Source: JBFWWP01 sp050246115
GTDB lineage: Bacteria; Planctomycetota; UBA8108; UBA1146; JAJFFE01
Direction of reading: 5' to 3'
Length of the DNA stretch: 64,000 bases
Assembly (NCBI GenBank): GCA_050246115.1
Contig: JBFWWP010000014.1
Location: forward strand, 62,001 to 126,000
In this document: positions 26,778-36,226 of the stretch, piece after piece
Layout: each line of letters starts with the position of its first letter
Numbering within the stretch: position 1 is the stretch's first letter
Translations under genes and position numbers: made by a program
The notes under the pieces: generated by a model
What the model was told of the DNA's origin: nothing
Databases searched by the model: none
Seen by the model: the letters and a program-made list of their open reading frames with translations, nothing else

Positions 26778-28080
26778 GCTTTTCTTTAGTATCCTTGTCT
26801 GCGTGTGTTCACTGCAAGAACGACGTCGCGAGGCGACAAAACCCCGCGGAAGGGTGCCCCGCCACTACGACGGGATCGGGCTCGTTGGGTCGACCGCGCG
26901 GAAACAACGGGGATCCTGCTGTTGGGCTCAAAACTCGTACGCTCGCTTCCGCGGCCGACGAATCCGCAAAGCCGTTGGTCCAGCGGATCCCCGAATGAGC
27001 TGGTTCATCCTGAATCCACCGACAGCCCGCTGAATCGAAGTGCCCAAGTCCGGGCGACGCTGCTTCCGCGGATGCCGCGCGCAACGACACGGCGCAGCGC
27101 GCGTTCGACTCGATCCGCAATCGGGGAGCGCCTCGTGAAAGACCCGGCGGCGACGACCCAGCAGAGTGTTCGTGTCGGTTCCCAACGCTGTTGGTGTTTG
27201 CAACTCGGCCCGTTCGTTGGAGCCCGATCGCTCCCCAAAACCAGCCTGCCTCGCGACGACTCGGGCAACGTCGAAACTGGTTAGTAAACCCGCCGGTATC
27301 GGTGCGCGTCAGACTCAGCTTCGAGCCAGTTCAGCCGATCCGGCAGAGGTTCGACAATCCCGACTCGCAGCCCCGACCGGCTACGGGTTCGAGACTCGAG
27401 GGATCGCTCAGGGGCGCAAATCGCGCAAGCGAGAAACCGGCAAGACCCGGTCAGATCCAGAGCGGCCCTATGGGCGACTCCCACTGCAACTCACTCTCGT
27501 CCCAGCTCCCCAGCACGCGGAGTGCCGGCACCGGAGGAAGGCCGACATCCGGTCGCGAGCGAGGCGTCGAGACGAACTCGCCTTCTTCGCATCACGAAAA
27601 ACAGGTCCGAGTTCTGCCTGCCTGTGCATCCTCTGAACCTGCATCTTCTGGACCTGTGCACCCCCACGAATCAGAGCGGGGCCACTGGGTCCGGAGCGAC
27701 GAGCCTCGCTCAGTTCTTGTTTCGATCCGCCGGCTGGGTTTCCCCGGCTGGGCTTCTCCGGCTGGGCTTCTCCGGCTGGGCTTCTCCGGCTGGGCTTCTC
27801 CGGCTGGCTCGAGTTCGCCTAGGGCTACAGCGCCTGCACCGATCTGACTAAGGTTGGCGATCTCTAGCTCCGCCGGTACCGGACGACACGCGCCGTCGCG
27901 TTCGATACGAATCAGCGCCATACAGGTTCGAGGTGCCCATGTTCACGGTTTAGGGCGCAGACGCAAGAGGAGTTCGGCGCATGAGTTCGAGGTAGGGGGG
28001 CTTTCCTTGCCTGTCGTTTCGGGATTATAGCCGGCTAGGATGCCAGTCCAATACTATTTTCGGATTTCGGAGCCACAACC
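26778..28080. other. Intergenic region, 1.3 kb, between rho and aroDE
   Basis: The region lies between divergent genes and holds a tandem repeat array (27731-27808). No open frame shows family motifs. One minus-strand frame (27592-27921) is open across the array and would encode PAGEAQP-type repeats, but it has no ribosome site or other support. Promoters for both flanking genes must be here; I could not fix them. Confidence 0.6.
27731..27808. repeat. Tandem repeat, 14-bp unit, about 5.5 copies
   Basis: Unit CGGCTGGGCTTCTC at 27745-27758, 27759-27772, 27773-27786 and 27787-27800 exactly, with a diverged copy at 27731-27744 and a partial copy at 27801-27808. The unit is not a multiple of 3, so it would shift frame if copies change. 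Confidence 0.9.
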
Positions 28081-29607
28081 ATGAGCAGTCCTTTCGACCC
28101 ACCTTGGGTCACCGTCGTTACCGGTCGTGCCCAGCTGGAGCATTTCCTCTCTTCCGAGGTCGAGCGCCAAGCCGCCGGCGCGTTGGAGCTGCGGCTCGAT
28201 CTCTGGGATCTCGGTTCGACCATCGAGCGTCAAACCCTCACGGCTTTGAAGGTTCACCTCGCGCAGTGGACGCGACCCGTGATCTTCACCTGGAGGTGCA
28301 CCTCGGAGCTTCCAGTACCGCATTCACCGCTGCGCAATGAGCTCTTTCAGGAAATCGCGCGCGGGGGGTGGGGATCGGCCTGGGTCGACCTGGACCTGAA
28401 CGCGCCGAGTGACCGTGAAGCCCTCCGATTCCTTGTCGGGTCCCGTCGCGTCATCGCGAGCCGACACGCAAGTGAAGCCCTCACGGATGCTCGAGCCAGG
28501 GAACACTTGGACCGGGGGTTCGAGAGTGGAGCGGCCGCAGTCAAACTCGTGCTCGCGGAGAACGGGCTCAGCTCCGTCCGACAAGCATTGCGGGTCGCGG
28601 TCGCGGACCACGCACTGCATCACCGACCCATTTGTGTCCTCGCCAGCGGACTCGAGGGAGCAGCCTCCCGGACCCTGACCACTGTGGGGCGCTACGGTTG
28701 GGCGTATGGTCGACTCCAGGGATGTCCTGGTGTCGACCCCGGTCAGCCGGCAACGGCACGGCTTGCCGAGCGAATCGGCTCCTCGAGCGAGTGCGTACCC
28801 AGGTCCGGATTCGCGGTCCTCGGCGCGCGTGTCGAACGTTCGATATCGCCTTCCTTTCACAACGGACTACTCCGGTCTCTAGGTCGCCCGGAACTCTTTC
28901 TCGATCTTTCGCTGGCCACACCCGATGGGGTCCTCGCCCCGGACTCGGACTTCGAGTTCCTCGGTCTCGCCGTCACGACTCCGCACAAGCATTGGGCGCG
29001 ATCGGTGGCCGATCCCGGAATTCCGAGTTGCGAGCGGTATCCGGCCTGGAACACCCTGTTGCGATCCCACGCGAGCGGCCGTTGGCTGGGGTGGAACACC
29101 GACGCGCCCGCGATCCGGGATCTCCTCGAGCAACGCGGGTTGGAAGTTGGCGAGCGGGTACTCGTGCTCGGGGCCGGCGGTGTGGCGATACCCGCGGCGA
29201 TCGAGCTACGGGACGCCGGATTTGACCCACGCATCGTCGCCCGCACGGTGGCTCGAGCTCGACGCGTCGAGACCGAGCACGCGCTGTCGGCCGCGGTCGA
29301 CGTGATTCCCGATGGCGTTGCCATCGTGAACGCTACCGGCGTCGACGATCCCCAGATTCCGGGACTGCAGAAGCTCCGGCGCTCCGGTGCGGTTCGCATG
29401 GCGCTCGAGGCGCGCTATCTGCCGAACGAGACGGTCTTCTTGGAGCAATGGCGAGCGTCGGGGGCAGCGCCGATTCATGGCGTCGAGGTCTTCGCCGAGC
29501 AGGCTCGGCGGCAGGCGGAGATCCTGTACGGCTACCAGGGCGATCGGGCCCAGTGCATGGCACGCGCGCACCAGGCGCTCACGGCCGAGTTGCAAGACGA
29601 GCGGTAA
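28081..29607 (+). CDS. aroDE: Bifunctional 3-dehydroquinate dehydratase / shikimate dehydrogenase
   Basis: The 508-residue fusion catalyses two consecutive steps of the shikimate pathway (dehydroquinate to dehydroshikimate to shikimate). Residues 1-225 are a type I dehydroquinase: ALELRLDLWD, PVIFTWR, a His in VIASRHASE, and the Schiff-base Lys in AAVKLVLAE. Residues about 238-508 are AroE: FAVLGARVERSISPSFHN (shikimate binding), VTTPHK, GWNTDA, the NADP loop VLGAGGVAIPAA and NATGV. Plants and several PVC bacteria carry this same fusion. No other aro genes are next to it. Confidence 0.93.
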   Translation: MSSPFDPPWVTVVTGRAQLEHFLSSEVERQAAGALELRLDLWDLGSTIERQTLTALKVHLAQWTRPVIFTWRCTSELPVPHSPLRNELFQEIARGGWGSAWVDLDLNAPSDREALRFLVGSRRVIASRHASEALTDARAREHLDRGFESGAAAVKLVLAENGLSSVRQALRVAVADHALHHRPICVLASGLEGAASRTLTTVGRYGWAYGRLQGCPGVDPGQPATARLAERIGSSSECVPRSGFAVLGARVERSISPSFHNGLLRSLGRPELFLDLSLATPDGVLAPDSDFEFLGLAVTTPHKHWARSVADPGIPSCERYPAWNTLLRSHASGRWLGWNTDAPAIRDLLEQRGLEVGERVLVLGAGGVAIPAAIELRDAGFDPRIVARTVARARRVETEHALSAAVDVIPDGVAIVNATGVDDPQIPGLQKLRRSGAVRMALEARYLPNETVFLEQWRASGAAPIHGVEVFAEQARRQAEILYGYQGDRAQCMARAHQALTAELQDER

Positions 29608-29663
29608 GGTCGGGCCGAGGGTGACCCAACGAACTCCCGAGCCCGCGGAAGCCCCGGGAGGCC

Positions 29664-29694
29664 GGAACATCCTGATGTTCTGATAATGTATATT
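29664..29694 (+). promoter_or_regulatory. Palindrome and AT-rich promoter-like site ahead of the 29854 gene
   Basis: A perfect inverted repeat GAACATC-CT-GATGTTC lies at 29665-29680, overlapping GGAACAT (29664-29670), which is similar to the -35 element of ECF-type sigma factors. TATATT at 29689-29694 could be a -10. The patch is far more AT-rich than its surroundings. It could be an operator, an ECF promoter, or both; it has no T-tract and so is not a terminator for aroDE. Confidence 0.35.
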
Positions 29695-29853
29695 ATGATG
29701 AGCGCTACAGAAAAGAGTGGGGGGCAAACAGTGACTTTCGGCAATCGTATCCGTATCGTCCTTGGCTGTTCCTTGCCGCGGCTCTGACCGAGTTCTTCCT
29801 TTTGATCAGGTCGGGGGCTGCCCGGATCATTAACCCTCGAAAGGAGACCACCG

Positions 29854-30642
29854 ATGCGACTTCCGATCGCTCTGACGGTTGTTTTGGCCATGGCCGGATC
29901 GGCAAACGCCGGCTCGCACTTGTGGGTCATCAGCGAAGTCTTCAGCAACGCCGACGGAACGATCCAGTTCGTCGAGATGCACGAGAGCACGGGCTCGCCG
30001 AACGAGGTGGGCATCGGTTCGAAGTGGATCAGCAGCATGGCGACGAGCAACCAGGTGGTCTTTCCGATGAATCTGCCGCCCGGCTCGACTGCCAATCAGT
30101 ATCTGTTGGTCGCGACGGCCGGGTTCGCGGCACTGCCCGGCGCACCGACACCGGACCTCCTGATGCCCGACAACTTCTTCAACCTGACCGCCGACACGCT
30201 CCAGTTCTGGCTCTACACGACGTCACCGTTGACGTTCTCGGCTGGGTCTTTGCCGCTCGACGGCTTGAACTCCTGGAATCGCGGTACGCCCGCCTTCGCC
30301 GCCGTCAACTCGCCCACCAATTTCGCGGGTGTCACGGGCAGCGTCGATGCCAGTCCGTCGTCGCCGCCGGACTTCGTTCGGTGCGATGCGAACCAAGACG
30401 GCGGATTCAACATCGCCGATGCGATCAGCATCCTGGGCTTTCTCTTCTCCGGTGCCTCAGTGGACTGCATGGTCGCGCTAGACTGTAACGACGATGGCCA
30501 AGCGAACATCGCCGACGCAGTCGCCGGCCTCGATTCGTTGTTTGGTGGTGGCTCGAATCCAATGGCCCCGTTCCCCACTTGCGGTCAAGACCCGACCCTG
30601 GGTGGAGCCTTGTCCTGCACCACCTTTGCCGCCTGCCCGTGA
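29854..30642 (+). CDS. Exported protein with dockerin-type EF-hand tail
   Basis: The 262-residue protein starts at ATG 29854 behind AAGGAG (29840-29845). It has a signal peptide with cleavage after SANA (about residue 19). Residues 20-170 form a beta-rich domain with Trp/Phe-rich strands (HLWVISEVF, IQFVEMHES); no catalytic motif is visible. The final 85 residues carry two Ca-binding loops (DANQDGGFNIAD and DCNDDGQANIAD), followed by the tail CGQDPTLGGALSC...CP-stop. The tail matches those at 6906-8240 and 33058-35958. The export and Ca-binding features are clear; the rest is unrecognised. Confidence 0.8.
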   Translation: MRLPIALTVVLAMAGSANAGSHLWVISEVFSNADGTIQFVEMHESTGSPNEVGIGSKWISSMATSNQVVFPMNLPPGSTANQYLLVATAGFAALPGAPTPDLLMPDNFFNLTADTLQFWLYTTSPLTFSAGSLPLDGLNSWNRGTPAFAAVNSPTNFAGVTGSVDASPSSPPDFVRCDANQDGGFNIADAISILGFLFSGASVDCMVALDCNDDGQANIADAVAGLDSLFGGGSNPMAPFPTCGQDPTLGGALSCTTFAACP

Positions 30643-30681
30643 GTCACGGGTTGACGACAGGGAGCGGAAGGCGCTTCGCCT

Positions 30682-31455
30682 TTGCCTCGTAGTCGTAGGC
30701 CGAGTCGCGCCCCGTGGTCGGCGGGCGTTTGCCGGATCGGTGTGGTGCTCGCGTCGAGCATCGGGGTCACCCTGACGCATTCGGGGTGCCCGATGGTCGA
30801 CGCGAGAGCCGGCCTCGTGGCGATGGTTCAGAGTCCTCCCCCCCCGCCGCCCCTGCCACCGCCGACCCCAGCGCCCACGACCGCTCCGAAAGACTCCTGC
30901 GTCTGTGCCGAAGCGGTCGTCCAGAACGGCTGGTGCACTGCCTGTGATCGCGGTTACGTCGCCGGGATCGTCATCCGTCTCGAGATGTTGTGGGAAGCGC
31001 TCGATGCCCACGGACATGTGATCGATCCCGATCGCATCGAATGCTCTCAGTGCCAACTCGCACTCGCGCAGGATGGCTTCTGCGAGTCGTGCCGCTGGGG
31101 GTTCGTAGGCCAGCAGCTCTACTACTCACGCCTCACCTACCTGCTGGCGCGCGGCCAGGTCGTGAGCGAACTCGCGTGCGCCCAGTGTCGCGAGGCGTCG
31201 GCCGATCCGTGTTGGTGTGGGGACTGCGAAGCCGGCATGATCGGGAACGTTCGACTCGACGATCGCTCCTTGTTCCTGCTCGCAGTGCCGGAACTTGCGC
31301 GACTGCGCCGTGCGATCGAGTTGACGAAACAGTGTCGTTTCTGTGCCGTCGCGTCGTTTCTGGATAGCCGCTGCATGAAGTGTCGAATCGAGTACCGAAA
31401 CGGGCAATCGATCCCCCTGTCCGAGCCGCCGCCAACTTCGCGGCCCAAGGAATGA
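30682..31455 (+). CDS. Cys-rich exported protein with four zinc-ribbon-like repeats
   Basis: The protein is up to 257 residues, start uncertain: TTG 30682 is used, with GTGs near 30739-30742 as alternatives. There is a hydrophobic stretch followed by a Cys (THSGCP, about residue 36) that could be a lipobox, then a Pro-rich linker PPPPPPLPPPTPAP. From about residue 72 there are four units of the form CxxC-x2-A-x(5-8)-C-x2-C-x2-G: SCVCAEA...GWCTACDRGYV, CSQCQLA...GFCESCRWGFV, CAQCREA...CWCGDCEAGMI, CRFCAVA...SRCMKCRIEY. The first unit has CxC instead of CxxC. I do not recognise a family. It follows a dockerin-type gene by 39 bases. Confidence 0.65.
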   Translation: MPRSRRPSRAPWSAGVCRIGVVLASSIGVTLTHSGCPMVDARAGLVAMVQSPPPPPPLPPPTPAPTTAPKDSCVCAEAVVQNGWCTACDRGYVAGIVIRLEMLWEALDAHGHVIDPDRIECSQCQLALAQDGFCESCRWGFVGQQLYYSRLTYLLARGQVVSELACAQCREASADPCWCGDCEAGMIGNVRLDDRSLFLLAVPELARLRRAIELTKQCRFCAVASFLDSRCMKCRIEYRNGQSIPLSEPPPTSRPKE

Positions 31456-31793
31456 CCCGCGACACGGGAGTCTCGAGCTGGGCAAGCGGGGTTCTCGCCG
31501 GAACGTGTTCGATCCGCATCGACCGGGGTCGAAACCCGCTCGATCGGAGCACGCCATTCGGCATTCGGGCAGGTCCACAAGCCGGCGCGAGCGCGCCCGC
31601 TTGTGGACATGGTCTGTCGCGAGAGTCGTCCGTTGCGAGACTGCGACGCTGAGATTTCCGGCCAGCTGGCCAGTCCACGCCGCTGTCGCGTCAAGGCACG
31701 AAAGCCCAACGCCATAACCGCGAAACCGACGACGACCCGTTTCTGGTCAAGACCAACCTTCTGCACCGACGTTGGGATGAGGGACAGAGTCCG
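31456..31793. other. Intergenic region between convergent genes
   Basis: 338 bases between the stop of the Cys-rich protein and the stop of the EF-hand protein. It holds the hairpin at 31574-31607; nothing else is recognised. Confidence 0.6.
31574..31607. terminator. Strong hairpin between convergent genes
   Basis: TCCACAAGC (31574-31582) and GCTTGTGGA (31599-31607) form a perfect outer stem. The inner part GGCGCG/CGCGCC continues it with a single mismatch. There is no T-tract on either side. It is probably a transcription barrier or termination aid for both flanking genes. Confidence 0.5.
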
Positions 31794-32594
31794 TTAGAAG
31801 ATCTCGCCCTTGCCGCCTTCCGGTCGCTTGGGCGCCTCTGGCCCACCCTCGGGCCGTCCTCGCCGAACCGCGATCTCGTCGGCTTGCAACGCACCGTCGT
31901 CGTTGCGGTCGAGACGCTTGAACACGGCTTGCAGCCCTTCGACGTTGGGCTTGTCGGCGCCCAAGCCGGCGAGCATCCCGTCGAGGGATCGTCCGACGTC
32001 GCTGGCTCGCGCCGCGAGGGCTTTCAGCAGACTTTCGGGGGTCAACCCCGCCTTCGAGACCTCCGCCACGAACTCATCCCACTCGGCGCGAGTTACCTCG
32101 CGATTGGCGTCACCGTCGGCTGCTCCCAACACCATGAGACCCAGGCGCAGCGCCAGGGGGTTGCCGGCTCGGACCCGACGACTACTGCCGTCGGGCGTCC
32201 CATCCCCACCGTCTCGCCCACGGTTGCCGCGCTCTTCGGCCAACTTGACAACGCCCTCATTGTCCCGGTCGAACTGCGTGAACAAGGCCGAGAGATCGGC
32301 GGTCGCCAACTCACCATCTTGATTCGCGTCCAAGATACTGATCACGAGTCGACCGCGCAGGCGCGTCGGGTCGAACACGCCGGACTCATCCGCCTGCAGT
32401 GACTCGATGAAGCCTCCCCACTCCGCAGCGCTCACCTCGCCGTTGCGGTCCGCATCGGCGAGTTGGATCACGGGCAGTACCGCTCGTCCACCGCCACGAC
32501 GCTCGCGAGGCGGGCTGGGAGGTGCTTGCGGGTCCTGTGCAGCCGCGGTGCCGGCCGTCAGACAGAGGAGTGCCAGGAACAAGGGTCGACGCAT
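31794..32594 (-). CDS. Exported multi-EF-hand protein
   Basis: The 266-residue protein starts at ATG 32594 (AGGAA 7 bases upstream) with a signal peptide ending TAAAQ (about residue 20). A Pro/Arg-rich linker follows. Five loops of the D-x-D/N-x-D/N-G type are visible: ADADRNGEVSAAEW, LDANQDGELATAD, FDRDNEGVVKLAE, ADGDANREVTRAEW and LDRNDDGALQADE. Tandem EF-hands like these bind calcium. The C terminus is Gly/Pro/Arg-rich. It is divergent from the 966-residue exported protein gene and may share an upstream region with it. No catalytic domain is present. Confidence 0.8.
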   Translation of the reverse strand: MRRPLFLALLCLTAGTAAAQDPQAPPSPPRERRGGGRAVLPVIQLADADRNGEVSAAEWGGFIESLQADESGVFDPTRLRGRLVISILDANQDGELATADLSALFTQFDRDNEGVVKLAEERGNRGRDGGDGTPDGSSRRVRAGNPLALRLGLMVLGAADGDANREVTRAEWDEFVAEVSKAGLTPESLLKALAARASDVGRSLDGMLAGLGADKPNVEGLQAVFKRLDRNDDGALQADEIAVRRGRPEGGPEAPKRPEGGKGEIF

Positions 32595-33057
32595 GAGCGG
32601 TTCCTTCCTGAGGAGCGGCTTTCGAGCCGCCAGTGAGACTTTCTCGTTGCTTTGCCACAGTGCCGACGGAGCGCGCTGCTCGGCGCGACCAACCCGGCCG
32701 AGACTCGAGTCCGAAGGGGAAACACCCCACGCCGCCCGCGGTTGCAAACCACCCCTCGATTTGGATTCCGGTTGGCACCCGGCCCGGCGAGCGCAATAAT
32801 CGGCCCCGGGCTTACGATTCTGACGAGCGAGAAACAGGGTTGGTTCGAGTCCACGCGACCGGGCGTGCGGGGACCTTCGTGCGCGGTGGGTCTGGCTTCT
32901 GGGCCCCCCGTGCATCCTCGACCCGGTGCGTCGCCGTGAAGAACGGACTCCTGGCTTCGTCGCAGCTCGTGGGCCGACGTTCCGACTCGAAGGGTAATGA
33001 ATGGCGACTTTGCTCGGTGCGAAGTTCGCCGGTCTCCGCGAACGGAAAGGTCATCCA
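32595..33057. other. Divergent intergenic region
   Basis: 463 bases that must contain the promoters of the EF-hand gene (minus) and the large exported protein (plus). Neither has a promoter that I can assign with confidence. An in-frame ATG at 33001 precedes the chosen start of the next gene but has no ribosome site. Confidence 0.5.
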
Positions 33058-35958
33058 ATGGAACACCCGCGTTTGTTTCCTTGGCGCCTCGTGGCTGCTC
33101 TCCCGTTGGGACTCACCATGCTCACGGTGCTGTCCGCCCAGACGAACAATAGCTGCGCAACCCCGGACGGAATCGCGCTCGGCACCACGATCGTCGACAC
33201 TTCCTTGGCCACGACCGATGGCCCCGCTTTCGCTTCACCCTGCTTCGAGGAGGCCGTCGGCGGAAGTGGAATGACGCAGATCTTCAACGACTTGTGGTTC
33301 CGCTTCGTCGCGTCGACGACCGGCACCTTGTTGCTCGACACGTGCAGCCTGGTCACGACACACACGGACACGGCACTCGCCGTTTATGATGGTTTGGCAT
33401 GCCCCCCCACCCTCCTCGTCGGCTGTGCCGACGAAGGCCCAACGCCGGTTTGCACCGGCACGAGGACCTTCCTCGCGGTACCGGTCACCGCTGGATCACA
33501 GTACCTCGTGCGGCTCGGCGGCTTCGCGAATGGCGACGTCGGCGTCGTGGAACTGTCGCTCAGCATGGTGACTCCGGCCCCCAACGACGACTGCGTCGAT
33601 CAGATCGCGATTCTCGATGGCGTCACCAACTTCGACTCGAGTTTCACCTCGACCGATGGCGCGGCGATGATCCCGGCGGTCTGCAATCCAGGCGCATTCG
33701 GGGACGACCAGGTCCACCGCGACCTGTGGTTCACGTACACGGCGACCCAGACCGGAGTCGCTCAGGTGTCGACTTGCAACATCACGCCGTGGGATACTCG
33801 TCTCGCGGTCTACTCGTCGACCGCTTGCCCCGCCGACTCGAATGACGTGATCGCCTGTAACGATGACGGCGCGGGCTGTGCGGCGTTTTCCTCGGCGTTG
33901 GCCTTCTCCACGGTTCTCAACCAGTCGTATCTCATTCGGGTGGGTGGCTTCAACGGCGCGAGTGCCGGGCCTGGACAAGTCGAAATTTCTTACGTGGCCG
34001 GCCTGCTCAATGACAACTGCGCCGCCGCGCTGCCGCTGATCGTCGGCGACAACCCGTTCGACACGACGTTGGCCACGACCGACGGACCGAATCATGCCTC
34101 CGCCGCAGTCTGCATGTCGGTCGGCAACGATCTGATCGAGCGCGACGTGTGGTTCGAGTTCCTGGCTCCGCAAACGGGACTGGTCGAGATGACCACGTGT
34201 GTCGACCCTGGCTTCGATAGTCAAGTTGCGGCGTACCCCGACCAGCCCTGCCCGGTCGACCCGCTCTCGGTGATCACATGCAACGACGATGACGCAGCGT
34301 GCGGGCTGGACCCACTTCGCTCGACGATTCGCTTCAGCACGACTCTCAACGACAACTACATCATTCGGGTGGGTGGTTTCAGCGACTTCGACGGCGGGCC
34401 CGGCGTTCTGCGCGTGCGCTACGTGCCGCGGCCCGTCGAGAACCTCGTCTGCACTCCTTCGGCGACGGACGTCGCCCTCAGTTGGACGTTGCCGGTGTCG
34501 GGAGCATACGGCGACGAGATTCGCGTGTACGAGAACGGGATCGTCGTAGCCACCGTTGCCGCCGGTGCAACGAGCTTCACCTACGCACCGGCAGGGGGCG
34601 GCAACCTCGTGCTACCGCTCGAACTGTGCGTGACCGGCGTCACCGCGGGCGTCGAGTCGCCGCTGGTTTGCTGCACCCTCGACTGCACGCCCTTGGACTT
34701 GGCGTGCACCTATGATTGCGTCACGAATTCGGCGACGTTGACTTGGTCTACGAACCCGGTGCCCACGAGCTATGACGTGTTTCGCAATGGCATGCAGGTC
34801 GGCTTCTCACTCCCACCGACCCAACTGAGTTTCATGGATCCGAGCCCGCAGACCGGAGCCGTCGGCGACACGACTACGTATGATGTCCTCGTGACATGCG
34901 TCAACGGTGGCTCGAACGTGATCCAATGCGCTCTCGACTTGCAGGATCCCGCCCCAGCGCAGCACCTCGTCTTGGCCCTCGAGCGACTCGCGGGAACTGG
35001 CGACATCGATAGCGCTGCCGGCTTGGTGCCCGCGCTGATCGCGAACGGTGGATCCGTGGCGGTCTTGAGCCGGACCTTCGCGGACTTCGCATGCTTGTCG
35101 GACTTGGTGAATGCCGCCGAGGTCATCTGGGTGCTCACGGGCAGCTTCCCGAGCGACTACCGGCTGAGCGCCGTGGAAGCAGATCTGTTGGCGAGCTTCC
35201 AGGCCTTGGGCAAGCCCATGTACTTCGAGTCGGGCGACCACTGGGGTTTCGCGCACGTGGCGTCGACCCTGAACGCTCGGGACGGCATCGACGAAGCGGC
35301 TACAGCCGATGGGGACGACACTCTCACGCAACTCGACGGCCAGGGATCGCTGTCGAGCTTCGTCGACGTCGACTACAGTCAGGATCAGCTGGGCGTGGAT
35401 TTCAACGATCAGCTCGCGGTGAGCATGACCGACCCGGTGACGACGACGGCGCTGTGGCGCAACAGCGATGACACGATGATGGCCGAGCCGGCCTACCTTA
35501 CCGGCGTGCTGGCGGTTCACGGGGACGGAGGCCGGATGCTCTCGTCGAGTTGGGAGTTCGGCGGCTTCGCCTTGGACATCAGCAACCCTTCCGCTTCGGA
35601 TCTCGACCGCGAGCAGCTGGCAGCCGCTTACCTTACCGAGCTCACGTCGCCGGCCGAACCGCCGGAGTTCATACGCGGCAACTGCAACGGGGATCTCACC
35701 ACGAACATTGCCGATGCGATCTTCCTGCTCGGGGCCTTGTTCCCAGGGCCCGGAGGGCCGAACCCGACACCGTGCCGAGACGGGTGTGACTGTAACGACG
35801 ACGGGCAGATCAACATCGCGGACGCCGTTGCACTGCTCGGATCGCTGTTCGGCACCCCCGCCGTCCCCCTCCCGAGCCCGAACGCGGCGGGGGGGTGTGG
35901 TCTCGATCCAACCAACGACGTGTTGGATTGCGCGGTGGCGCAGGCTTCGTGCCCGTGA
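33058..35958 (+). CDS. Large exported multidomain protein with dockerin-type tail
   Basis: The 966-residue protein starts at ATG 33058 (GGAAAGG upstream); the signal peptide ends LSAQ (about residue 22). Domains in order: three PPC-like beta repeats (residues about 25-170, 175-312, 315-455), each beginning NDxC/NNSC and containing ATTDGP, LWF or VWFEF, a TG...STC element, and IRVGGF near its end; two fibronectin-III-like domains (about 460-548 and 549-640); a segment with an ALERLAGTGDIDSAA start and a FESGDHWGFAH element (about 640-870), of unknown activity; and a dockerin-type tail (NCNGDLTTNIADAI, DCNDDGQINIADAV), ending CGLDPTNDVLDC...CP-stop. Confidence 0.8.
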   Translation: MEHPRLFPWRLVAALPLGLTMLTVLSAQTNNSCATPDGIALGTTIVDTSLATTDGPAFASPCFEEAVGGSGMTQIFNDLWFRFVASTTGTLLLDTCSLVTTHTDTALAVYDGLACPPTLLVGCADEGPTPVCTGTRTFLAVPVTAGSQYLVRLGGFANGDVGVVELSLSMVTPAPNDDCVDQIAILDGVTNFDSSFTSTDGAAMIPAVCNPGAFGDDQVHRDLWFTYTATQTGVAQVSTCNITPWDTRLAVYSSTACPADSNDVIACNDDGAGCAAFSSALAFSTVLNQSYLIRVGGFNGASAGPGQVEISYVAGLLNDNCAAALPLIVGDNPFDTTLATTDGPNHASAAVCMSVGNDLIERDVWFEFLAPQTGLVEMTTCVDPGFDSQVAAYPDQPCPVDPLSVITCNDDDAACGLDPLRSTIRFSTTLNDNYIIRVGGFSDFDGGPGVLRVRYVPRPVENLVCTPSATDVALSWTLPVSGAYGDEIRVYENGIVVATVAAGATSFTYAPAGGGNLVLPLELCVTGVTAGVESPLVCCTLDCTPLDLACTYDCVTNSATLTWSTNPVPTSYDVFRNGMQVGFSLPPTQLSFMDPSPQTGAVGDTTTYDVLVTCVNGGSNVIQCALDLQDPAPAQHLVLALERLAGTGDIDSAAGLVPALIANGGSVAVLSRTFADFACLSDLVNAAEVIWVLTGSFPSDYRLSAVEADLLASFQALGKPMYFESGDHWGFAHVASTLNARDGIDEAATADGDDTLTQLDGQGSLSSFVDVDYSQDQLGVDFNDQLAVSMTDPVTTTALWRNSDDTMMAEPAYLTGVLAVHGDGGRMLSSSWEFGGFALDISNPSASDLDREQLAAAYLTELTSPAEPPEFIRGNCNGDLTTNIADAIFLLGALFPGPGGPNPTPCRDGCDCNDDGQINIADAVALLGSLFGTPAVPLPSPNAAGGCGLDPTNDVLDCAVAQASCP

Positions 35959-36061
35959 TGCACGGTTGGAGCAGAAGCTGGCTTCGAGGGGTGCGACTCA
36001 CCCCCCTCTGAGTCGTGTCCGAAACGAGGCGGAGGTCGCTTCGCGAGGGTGATCTTCGGAG

Positions 36062-36104
36062 AAAACGAGGGCGGGAACCCGACCGGGTTCCCGCTCTCGT
36101 TTTG
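36062..36104 (+). terminator. Rho-independent terminator after the large exported protein
   Basis: AAAACGAGGGCGGGAACCC (36062-36080) pairs with the arm ending CTCGTTTT (to 36103), with a single mismatch and a 4-base loop. It lies 104 bases after the stop at 35958. The T-tract is short but part of the symmetric stem, so it may also act on the minus strand. Confidence 0.8.
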
Positions 36105-36226
36105 GCTTGGGTGATTGAGAACGCAGAGATTCCAGGCGAGGAAGGCGCAGAACGTGGAAGTCGTGGGCAGAAGGCGAGGGCGCGAAGGCTCTCGATGCTG
36201 TCGGTGCCGAAGGGGCCAGACCAGCC

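Noticed and set aside
27592..27921. Minus-strand frame across the 14-bp tandem repeat
   Set aside because: Openness is due to the repeat; no start signal and no family; repeat unit length is not a codon multiple.
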